Shown here: in pieces, positions 1-3,567 of the stretch
Layout of the letters: each line of letters begins with the position of its first letter
Position numbering within the stretch: the first letter of the stretch is position 1
From: CAZVFH01 sp964626415
GTDB lineage: Bacteria; Patescibacteriota; UBA1384; XYA2-FULL-43-10; CAINNR01
Direction: 5' to 3'
NCBI GenBank assembly: GCA_964626415.1
Contig: CAZVFH010000035.1
Coordinates: 1 to 8,087, forward strand
Length of the DNA stretch: 8,087 nt
The notes under the pieces: generated by a model
What the model was told of the DNA's origin: nothing
The model's input: only the letters and a program-made list of their open reading frames with translations
Databases searched by the model: none
Translations under genes and position numbers: made by a program

Positions 1-290
1 TCGATAAAAAATCCTTTTAAATGTTTATAATGAAAACGATTATCAGCCGACCTTTTTAGTGCTTGAAACTTCTCTTTTTTGTATCCTTTAGTGACTAAAC
101 TATTTTGGCGCAAAATGTCTCTGAATCTTATAAACTTTTCATATTGCTTTGTTCCCCTACGGACAATATGAATATGAAAATCACCTTCTTGTGAATTTAT
201 CTTTTTGTTACTTAAAAATATCCTCCCGCTGGTTTTTGGCCACTTGTATTTGATGCCGGCATTTTTTAATATTAATATCTTTATTATACC
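1..290 (-). pseudogene. GrpB-family protein, C-terminal remnant (partial)
   Basis: Reading leftward from 290, one open frame runs off the left edge. It contains the segment DFHIHIVRRG (middle) followed by FRDILRQN, LKRSADNRFHYKHLKGFFI near the edge. This matches the C-terminal half of the GrpB/UPF0157 family: a 'HLHVV' strand, an 'FRD-L' helix, and a final 'K..FI' helix. The family has a nucleotidyltransferase-like fold and its cellular role is poorly known. A TAG stop (291-293) lies immediately upstream in frame, and there is no in-frame ATG, GTG or TTG before the conserved part. The N-terminal half, with the usual 'VPG.' substrate loop, is absent in all frames. I therefore read it as a 5'-truncated gene. 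An assembly or sequencing frameshift near 290 is possible, but the AbrB promoter occupies the space where the missing half should be. Confidence 0.7.
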
Positions 291-293
291 CTA

Positions 294-322
294 TTGACAA
301 CAACAATTGGAAATTCTACAAT
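294..322 (+). promoter_or_regulatory. Sigma70-type promoter of the AbrB-PIN pair
   Basis: TTGACA at 294-299, a 17-base spacer, then TACAAT at 317-322. The expected transcription start is near 329, about 30 bases before the ATG at 359. The consensus -35 box and ideal spacing make this a convincing promoter. It points away from the truncated GrpB gene. Confidence 0.7.
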
Positions 323-358
323 ATGAATAGTTGGAATTATTAATTTATTAAAAGAAAA

Positions 359-595
359 ATGAAATCAGCGACAAAAACAAATGAGGAATGGATAAAAGTT
401 CTTGGAAAAGGAATGATAACCATTCCAAAAAAATGGCGTGTTGCGTTAAGTATCGATGCAGGCAATTTAGTCAAGGCAAGAAAAGACGGCGATTCGTTAA
501 TTATAGAACCGGCTAACAAGTCGGTATCTTATCGTATCTATTCCCAAAAAGAACTTGAGAATTTTATTACCGATGACCAAATAAGAACAAGTTAA
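359..595 (+). CDS. AbrB/SpoVT-type antitoxin (VapB-like)
   Basis: 78 residues. Residues about 11-50 form a swapped-hairpin AbrB domain: the segment KVLGKGMITIPKKWRVALSI is the typical 'G(R/K)..IPK..R..L.I..GD' pattern, followed by VKARKDGDSLIIEP. Such proteins dimerise, bind the operator of their own operon and neutralise the partner toxin. The TAA stop directly abuts the ATG of the PIN gene (TAAATG), so the two are co-transcribed and probably translationally coupled. The C-terminal 28 residues (SYRIYSQKELENF onward) would be the toxin-binding tail. Only a weak purine run (AAAAGAAAA) precedes the ATG, with no clear Shine-Dalgarno. The domain is clear. The antitoxin role is inferred from the neighbour. 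Confidence 0.85.
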   Translation: MKSATKTNEEWIKVLGKGMITIPKKWRVALSIDAGNLVKARKDGDSLIIEPANKSVSYRIYSQKELENFITDDQIRTS

Positions 596-1015
596 ATGAA
601 TAAAGTTTTCTTTGATGCATCAGTTTTATTTTCAGCGATTTACAGTCCGACCGGCGGCTCAAACATAGTTTGCAATCTAGTTAAACAAGAAAAAATCACA
701 AGGTTTACTACACAAACAGTCATCAGAGAATTGGAAAAAAATCTTTTGAAGTTTAATAAAAAAACCAATACATCAATAGAAAATTTTATAACCGACTATA
801 AATTTATTGTCAGAAGTGAAATTACAGAACGAGAAATCAAACCCTATAAAAAATATGTTGAAAAAAAAGATGCCCATGTTTTAGCCGGAGCAACTCTTTG
901 CAAATGCGGTTTTCTCCTGACATTGGACAAAAAACATATCAATAATAGAAAGATTAAAGAAAAATTTACAAAAATAACAATTGTCTCGCCGAAAGAATTT
1001 TTAGAAAAATATTGA
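596..1015 (+). CDS. PIN-domain ribonuclease, VapC-like toxin
   Basis: 139 residues, the usual length for a stand-alone PIN domain. The four acidic positions expected of the Mg2+-dependent RNase centre are visible: Asp7 (VFFDASVLFSA), Glu45 (VIRELEKN), Asp92 (KKDAHVLAGA) and Asp111 (LLTLDKKH). The family cleaves RNA (tRNA, rRNA or mRNA, depending on the member), and the AbrB protein encoded immediately upstream would inhibit it. The gene starts with no gap after the antitoxin. The TGA stop at 1013-1015 overlaps the first arm of the following structured leader (GATCTG at 1014-1019), so the leader was placed, or grew, right against the gene end. The substrate cannot be told from sequence. With all catalytic acids present it is probably active. 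Confidence 0.88.
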   Translation: MNKVFFDASVLFSAIYSPTGGSNIVCNLVKQEKITRFTTQTVIRELEKNLLKFNKKTNTSIENFITDYKFIVRSEITEREIKPYKKYVEKKDAHVLAGATLCKCGFLLTLDKKHINNRKIKEKFTKITIVSPKEFLEKY

Positions 1016-1164
1016 TCTGTTCGGGCAATATTTTTAACAAAAATTGATTGTAAAAAGTTAACAAAAAAGTTGAAAATATCGCCTGACCAGATCGCGCCTG
1101 ATAAAGCGGGATTTGGCTGCAACACACAAGCGGCATCGGCCGCAGGAGGTGCCTGAAATGGCAC
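1014..1164 (+). promoter_or_regulatory. Structured leader, copy A (ahead of first MNT-HEPN pair)
   Basis: GATCTG (1014-1019) is complementary to CAGATC (1088-1093). The pairing continues inward: CGGGCAATATTTT against AAAATATCGCCT, with one A-C mismatch and a G-U pair, giving a long imperfect hairpin around an AT-rich loop. CCAGATC (1087-1093) can instead pair with GATTTGG (1110-1116). Next come a GCGGC-ATCG-GCCGC hairpin (1130-1143), a Shine-Dalgarno AGGAGG (1144-1149) and an ATG at 1158. GTGCC (1149-1153) and GGCAC (1160-1164) can close a further small stem around that ATG. The same order of elements recurs at 2314-2440 and 3383-3567. I do not recognise a known riboswitch class. A role in RNA-level control is inferred from repeat conservation and pairing. 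Confidence 0.6.
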
Positions 1165-1187
1165 ATTCACAATATTGTTCTCAATGA
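1158..1187 (+). CDS. Possible 9-residue leader peptide (copy A)
   Basis: ATG GCA CAT ... TGA encodes MAHSQYCSQ. It has an excellent Shine-Dalgarno (AGGAGG, 8 bases before the ATG), better than anything ahead of the nucleotidyltransferase gene 15 bases further on. The equivalent ORF in copy C has one base fewer near its start and so reads in another frame up to the next gene's ATG. Copy A may therefore be a frameshifted version of a coupling ORF. Whether any peptide is made is unknown. Confidence 0.35.
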   Translation: MAHSQYCSQ

Positions 1188-1196
1188 TGATATAAT
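1188..1196 (+). promoter_or_regulatory. Possible extended -10 promoter for the first MNT gene
   Basis: TGATATAAT (1188-1196) is a TGn-TATAAT extended -10 box ending 6 bases before the ATG at 1203. Transcription would start at about the A of the ATG, giving a leaderless mRNA. There is no Shine-Dalgarno directly ahead of that ATG. The same box lies at the same distance in the second unit. The alternative is that the sequence is conserved only as part of the coupling ORF. Confidence 0.4.
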
Positions 1197-1202
1197 TACA
1201 TT

Positions 1203-1526
1203 ATGAGCGACAAAGACCTACAAATAGCAAAACAAATCAAGAAAGAGTTAAAACAAAAATTGGGAGACAAACTAATCTCCGTGATTTTATATGGCTCGCG
1301 CGCCAAAGGGACGGCAAAAAAAGATTCAGATATGGATTTGCTTCTTGTGACAAAAAAGAAATTCAACTTTGCTAGCCCAGAAAATGAAACTATTGCTAGC
1401 TTGACAGTTAAATATATGGACAAAGGCATTTATCTTTCGCCAATCACTTACGAAATTAAAGAATATTTAAAATATAAAAACTTAAACTTTTTAAGGGAGG
1501 TTGAGAGAGAGGGAATATTATTATGA
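1203..1526 (+). CDS. Minimal nucleotidyltransferase (MNT), presumed antitoxin 1
   Basis: 107 residues with the nucleotidyltransferase signature of the Pol-beta superfamily: Gly31-Ser32 in YGSRAKG, then Asp43-x-Asp45 in SDMDLLLV. In MNT-HEPN systems such as MntA-HepT, this protein transfers AMP from ATP to the HEPN toxin and silences it. Here the substrate is inferred from the neighbour. The last bases overlap the HEPN start (ATGA, 1523-1526), so the two are translationally coupled. The first 36 residues match the second MNT gene at 32 positions, whereas the part after about residue 48 is largely unrelated. The C-terminal half may be the partner-specific part. The order MNT then HEPN is one of the two arrangements known for such pairs. 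All recognisable catalytic residues are intact. Confidence 0.88.
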   Translation: MSDKDLQIAKQIKKELKQKLGDKLISVILYGSRAKGTAKKDSDMDLLLVTKKKFNFASPENETIASLTVKYMDKGIYLSPITYEIKEYLKYKNLNFLREVEREGILL

Positions 1527-1912
1527 GAAAGCATGAAATAATAAAGGAAATGTTTTTGACTGCCGAAAAACGGCTAGAGATTGCAGAAGCATCAATAAAA
1601 TTGGAGGGTTATGCTGATTCAGTTTCAAGGTCATATTACGCTGTTTTCGATATCATAAGGGGAATGTTGGAACTTGAAAAAACAGTCGCCAAAACCCAAA
1701 GTGGCGCGATTGCAAAATTTTCTGAAATTTTCATCAAAACCGGCAAAATTGATAAAAAATATTCAACTCTGATTAAACGAATGGAAAAAGAGCGCGAGGA
1801 AGCCGATTACAAATTTAAGGCGAATATAAATATTTCTGACGCCAAGGAAGCGTACAACCAAGCAAAAGAATTTGTCGAAGAGGTGAAAAAATATTTGGAA
1901 GAAAGCGAATAA
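1523..1912 (+). CDS. HEPN-domain protein (UPF0332-like), presumed toxin 1
   Basis: 129 residues, all-helical in appearance. The family landmarks are SVSRSYYAVFD (residues 33-43), AKTQSGAIAKF (about 57-67), the KTGKI turn, and a terminal REEADY box. HEPN proteins of TA pairs are metal-independent RNases that use an R-x4-6-H motif. Here Arg36 is present, but the position usually taken by His (or Tyr in some UPF0332 members) is Asp43. The KT-H-SG motif has Gln in place of His. The protein may therefore be an altered or weak RNase, or work by another mechanism. It overlaps the MNT gene by 4 bases, and a GAGGG sequence at about 1508-1513 may serve as its ribosome site. The last 20 residues are charged and probably form a coiled helix. 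The family call is firm; the toxin role is inferred. Confidence 0.82.
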   Translation: MRKHEIIKEMFLTAEKRLEIAEASIKLEGYADSVSRSYYAVFDIIRGMLELEKTVAKTQSGAIAKFSEIFIKTGKIDKKYSTLIKRMEKEREEADYKFKANINISDAKEAYNQAKEFVEEVKKYLEESE

Positions 1913-1927
1913 TTATAATTTTCACCA

Positions 1928-1956
1928 TTGACAAATCGTAAAAAATTTGCTATAAT
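1928..1956 (+). promoter_or_regulatory. Consensus sigma70 promoter after HEPN 1
   Basis: TTGACA (1928-1933), exactly 17 bases, TATAAT (1951-1956): a perfect consensus. It fires rightward into a gene-free stretch of about 520 bases made of palindromes, which ends at the second MNT gene. The promoter and its spacer are nearly repeated at 3249-3277, the equivalent place behind the second HEPN gene. It either drives the second MNT-HEPN pair through a very long leader or makes a separate structured RNA. Confidence 0.75.
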
Positions 1957-1969
1957 GGGAGCGTAATAT

Positions 1970-2019
1970 GGAGTCCAACCTCTAGGTTGCTTCTGAAAGC
2001 AAGCTAAAGCTTGTGCTCC
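1970..2019. repeat. 50-bp bipartite palindromic element, copy 1
   Basis: The element begins GGAGTCCAACC and ends with GTGCTCC. It contains two palindromes: CAACCTCTAGGTTG, and AAGCTAAAGCTT flanked by GC-CAAG/CTTG arms. The ends GGAG/CTCC are complementary. The same 50-base unit occurs at 3297-3346 in the same orientation and at 7712-7761 inverted, inside a coding region. All three copies are exactly 50 bases. No protein-coding capacity of its own. Confidence 0.85.
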
Positions 2020-2033
2020 GAATACATAGAGCT

Positions 2034-2139
2034 CACGCTTTAGCGTGTTGTATGAAGCAAACTGAAGTTTGCACTCCGTTCTTTGGAGAACAAGCTTCAG
2101 CTTGCTTCCGTGGTTGCAACTTCCACCCCCGGGGTGTGG
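2034..2139. repeat. Cluster of related palindromes between the two MNT-HEPN pairs
   Basis: Four short inverted repeats follow one another. They are CACGCTTTAGCGTG (2034-2047), GCAAACTGAAGTTTGC (2057-2072, followed by ACTCC), the half-element GGAGAACAAGCTTCAGCTTG with trailing CTTCC (2085-2109), and CCACCCCCGGGGTGTGG (2123-2139). They share the 'arm-TNA-arm' plan and the GGAG/CTCC borders of the 50-bp element, and look like degenerate or reshuffled copies of it. Together with the elements at 1970-2019 and 2151-2434 they fill the 1913-2434 interval. I see no gene in that interval. Confidence 0.7.
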
Positions 2140-2150
2140 GATGAGGGGTT

Positions 2151-2242
2151 GATCCGGGTAGAGACAGTTTCATAAAAAACATGAAGTCATAAGAAATATG
2201 GAATTTCTCTGACCGGATCGTGCCTTTCAAGGTGGGATCTGG
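2151..2242 (+). promoter_or_regulatory. Structured leader, copy B (partial, no start site)
   Basis: GATCCGG (2151-2157) pairs perfectly with CCGGATC (2213-2219). CCGGATC can instead pair with GATCTGG (2236-2242), allowing one G-U. The AGAGA/TCTCT bases next to the arms extend the first stem. Compared with the other copies (GATCTG/CAGATC), both arms have changed together (CCGG in place of CAG/CTG), so pairing is kept. Unlike copies A, C and D, the downstream GCGGC hairpin and ribosome site are missing and other repeat sequence follows. This looks like a decayed or truncated leader, possibly left by an older unit. Confidence 0.55.
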
Positions 2243-2263
2243 TTGCATCACAACAGACCGAAT

Positions 2264-2286
2264 AATCCGACCTACGAGGTCGGATT
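2264..2286. repeat. 23-bp palindrome, intergenic copy
   Basis: AATCCGACCT-ACG-AGGTCGGATT, a perfect inverted repeat with 10-base arms and a 3-base centre. An identical 23-base copy lies inside the large surface-protein gene at 6963-6985. It shares the ACCT-NNN-AGGT core plan with the second palindrome of the 50-bp element. Confidence 0.8.
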
Positions 2287-2313
2287 ACGGTGGCTTATCA
2301 GAGATCGGATACT

Positions 2314-2440
2314 GATCTGTTCAAAAGAGGTTTGCTTGAATAAAACAAACCCTTCTGACCAGATCGTACGCCTGTGGCGTGGGATTTGGCTGCAAATACA
2401 CAAGCGGCATCCGCCGCATCGGAGGTGCCTGAAAATGGCA
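2314..2440 (+). promoter_or_regulatory. Structured leader, copy C (ahead of second MNT-HEPN pair)
   Basis: GATCTG (2314-2319) pairs with CAGATC (2360-2365). The stem continues inward with a GGTTTG/CAAACC helix and a single-base bulge. CCAGATC (2359-2365) can alternatively pair with GATTTGG (2383-2389), enclosing an ACGCC-TGT-GGCGT hairpin (2368-2380). Next come GCGGC-ATCC-GCCGC (2404-2417), GGAGG (2421-2425) and an ATG at 2435. TGCC/GGCA (2426-2429 and 2437-2440) can close a small stem around that ATG. The plan equals copies A and D, but the hairpins inside the loops have different sequences. Confidence 0.6.
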
Positions 2441-2482
2441 ACTCACAATATTGTTCTCAATGATGATATAATTACATTATGA
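2435..2482 (+). CDS. Possible 15-residue coupling ORF (copy C)
   Basis: ATG GCA ACT ... TTA TGA encodes MATHNIVLNDDIITL. It has GGAGG nine bases upstream, and its TGA stop overlaps the ATG of the second MNT gene (ATGA, 2479-2482). That arrangement is typical of translational coupling: ribosomes loaded at the strong site would restart at an MNT gene that has no ribosome site of its own. The copy A counterpart carries one extra base and stops earlier. The peptide itself resembles nothing I know. Confidence 0.45.
   Translation: MATHNIVLNDDIITL
2464..2472 (+). promoter_or_regulatory. Possible extended -10 promoter for the second MNT gene
   Basis: TGATATAAT, with TATAAT at 2467-2472, six bases before the ATG at 2479. 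It is identical in sequence and spacing to the box at 1188-1196. It would give a leaderless MNT transcript. The alternative is that it is only the coding sequence of the coupling ORF. Confidence 0.4.
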
Positions 2483-2808
2483 GCGAAAAAGATCTAAAAA
2501 TTGCAAAACAAATCAAGAAAGAGTTAAAAGCAAAACTTGGGGATAAACTAATCTCCGTTATTTTGTATGGCTCACGAGCCAGAGGCGATTTTCACGATGA
2601 ATCAGATATGGATTTGCTGATATTAACAAGTGAAAATAACTCACAAGTTAGAACAAAAATTAATGATATCATTTATAATTACGAATATAAAAATGATTTT
2701 CAAATGTTAATTTCTTCTAAAATTTACAACATTCAACAATACAATAAGCGAAATAATCCCAAAACTTCATTTTTCTATTCTTTACATCAAGATGCAATAA
2801 AAATTTAA
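2479..2808 (+). CDS. Minimal nucleotidyltransferase (MNT), presumed antitoxin 2
   Basis: 109 residues. The signature is intact: Gly31-Ser32 in YGSRARG and Asp43-x-Asp45 in SDMDLLIL. The N-terminal 36 residues and the leader DNA closely match the first MNT gene. From about residue 48 the sequence (NNSQVRTKINDIIYNYEYKN) has no evident likeness to that paralogue. This fits a duplicated unit whose partner-specific half was replaced or diverged fast. The predicted role is AMP transfer to the HEPN protein encoded 10 bases downstream; this is inferred from MntA-HepT-type systems. The C-terminal part is rich in Asn, Tyr and Lys, matching the strong local AT bias (10 G+C in 60 bases at 2641-2700). The start at 2479 is favoured by paralogy and by the ATGA overlap with the coupling ORF. 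Confidence 0.88.
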   Translation: MSEKDLKIAKQIKKELKAKLGDKLISVILYGSRARGDFHDESDMDLLILTSENNSQVRTKINDIIYNYEYKNDFQMLISSKIYNIQQYNKRNNPKTSFFYSLHQDAIKI

Positions 2809-2818
2809 AAATCCAATA

Positions 2819-3232
2819 ATGATCATCAATAAAAAAGAAATTGAAAATCTTATTAGCTGGAGTATTGAAGACATCCGATCGGCAAAAAGCGATTTAAAAT
2901 CAAATTTTTTGCGTTCAGCTGTCTCCCGTTCGTATTATGCAGCATTTGATCTAGTGAAAGCATATCTTTTGCTAAATGAAATTATTGCAAAAACACATTC
3001 TGGTACTTCAAATAAATTTAATGAACTTTTGAAGAAAAAGGAAGCAATTCCACTGAAATTTGGAAGATGGTTTCGTGATGCTCAAGAGTATAGACAAAAC
3101 GCTGACTATGATACATTCACTGAATTCACATGCTCTGAGGTTAAAAAAATTGTTACTGAATCAGAAGAATTTTGTGAAATACTGCTGAAAATAGTGAAAG
3201 TAACTTTTGAGAAAGACAAGAAAAAGAATTAA
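2819..3232 (+). CDS. HEPN-domain protein (UPF0332-like), presumed toxin 2
   Basis: 137 residues, a distant paralogue of the first HEPN protein. Shared landmarks are AVSRSYYAAFD (residues 34-44), AKTHSGTSNKF, and YRQNADYD. Arg37 of the R-x4-6-H RNase motif is present. The final position is Asp44, as in the other HEPN protein, while the KTHSG histidine is retained here and lost in the paralogue. An intact KTHSG box alongside the Asp substitution suggests that the Asp is a feature of this subfamily and not decay. The start lies 10 bases after the MNT stop and lacks a clear ribosome site. It begins with ATGATCATC; the first residues (MIINKKEIENLISW) form a plausible first helix. The toxin role is inferred from the gene pair. 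Confidence 0.82.
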   Translation: MIINKKEIENLISWSIEDIRSAKSDLKSNFLRSAVSRSYYAAFDLVKAYLLLNEIIAKTHSGTSNKFNELLKKKEAIPLKFGRWFRDAQEYRQNADYDTFTEFTCSEVKKIVTESEEFCEILLKIVKVTFEKDKKKN

Positions 3233-3248
3233 TATCTTATCTCCACCA

Positions 3249-3277
3249 TTGACAAATCACTAAAAATTTGCTATAAT
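3249..3277 (+). promoter_or_regulatory. Consensus sigma70 promoter after HEPN 2
   Basis: TTGACA (3249-3254), 17 bases, TATAAT (3272-3277). Spacer and flanks nearly repeat those at 1928-1956 (CCATTGACAAATC ... AAAAATTTGCTATAATG). It points to the signal-peptidase-like gene through a leader of about 280 bases. Sequence identity well beyond the two hexamers shows that the promoters are copies of one another. Confidence 0.75.
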
Positions 3278-3296
3278 GTAAGCGTAAAATGATCGT

Positions 3297-3346
3297 GGAG
3301 TCCAACCTTTAGGTTGTTTCTAAAAGCAAGCTGAAGCTTGCACTCC
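3297..3346. repeat. 50-bp bipartite palindromic element, copy 2
   Basis: GGAGTCCAACCTTTAGGTTG ... CTGAAGCTTGCACTCC, 50 bases, same orientation as 1970-2019. It differs mainly at the palindrome centres and at bases whose partners also change (AGCTTGC versus AGCTTGT). It starts about 20 bases after the -10 box, as in copy 1. Confidence 0.85.
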
Positions 3347-3355
3347 CCATTCATT

Positions 3356-3379
3356 GGAGAACAAGCTTTAGCTTGTTGG
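3356..3379. repeat. Half-element palindrome
   Basis: GGAGAACAAGCTTTAGCTTG followed by TTGG. It is the CAAGCT-TTA-AGCTTG-type palindrome of the 50-bp element without its second palindrome. The same half-unit occurs at 2085-2109 and 7802-7825. Confidence 0.7.
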
Positions 3380-3382
3380 ATT

Positions 3383-3567
3383 GATCTGATTAGAAGAAAT
3401 TTCTTTATCTGTCATTCCCGCGCCTGTCCGCCTTTGGTGGAATGGCGGGAATCCACTAAAGACAGCTAATGAAACCCTTCTGACCAGATCGCACCCTTTT
3501 GGGTGATGATTTGGAAGCACAATCACAACAACGCGGCGTCCGCCGCAGGAGGTGCCTGAAATGGCAC
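3383..3567 (+). promoter_or_regulatory. Structured leader, copy D (ahead of the S26 protease-like gene)
   Basis: GATCTG (3383-3388) pairs with CAGATC (3485-3490). The stem extends through AGAAG/CTTCT, and GACAG (3461-3465) can pair with CTGTC (3409-3413). The loop holds the ATTCCCGC...GCGGGAAT hairpin. CCAGATC (3484-3490) can alternatively pair with GATTTGG (3508-3514), enclosing CACCC-TTTT-GGGTG (3492-3505). GCGGC-GTCC-GCCGC follows (3533-3546), then AGGAGG (3547-3552) and the ATG at 3561. GTGCC (3552-3556) and GGCAC (3563-3567) can close a stem around the start codon. In this copy the ATG belongs to a full-length gene, unlike copies A and C. Confidence 0.6.
3411..3456. repeat. ATTCCCGC / GCGGGAAT dispersed hairpin repeat
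   Basis: ATTCCCGC (3414-3421) and GCGGGAAT (3445-3452), preceded by GTC and followed by CCACT. Repeats of the type 'GTCATTCCCGC...GCGGGAATCCA' are widespread in many bacterial genomes. This one sits inside the loop of leader copy D and seems to have been inserted there or to form the tip of that stem. Confidence 0.7.

Noticed and set aside
844..1170. Minus-strand open frames across the PIN gene end and leader copy A
   Set aside because: They lie opposite a well-supported PIN gene, have no domain likeness or ribosome site, and run through repeat-derived DNA.
2211..2250. tRNA-like or T-box element in leader copy B
   Set aside because: There is no cloverleaf, T-loop or T-box consensus; only the arm pairing described for the leaders is seen.
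2033..2434. Open frames on both strands through the palindrome field
   Set aside because: Their residues come from repeats (for example QAEACSP on the minus strand). No start signal or family likeness supports a gene, apart from the short coupling ORF at 2435-2482.
1970..3379. CRISPR array
   Set aside because: The palindromic repeats have irregular spacing, varied sequences and no uniform spacers, and no cas gene is seen.
1014..3567. Integron attC-like sites (inverted arms with variable inner hairpins between gene cassettes)
   Set aside because: The arms are GATCTG/CAGATC and not the RYYYAAC/GTTRRRY core boxes. The elements sit upstream of genes together with a ribosome site, and no integrase is present.
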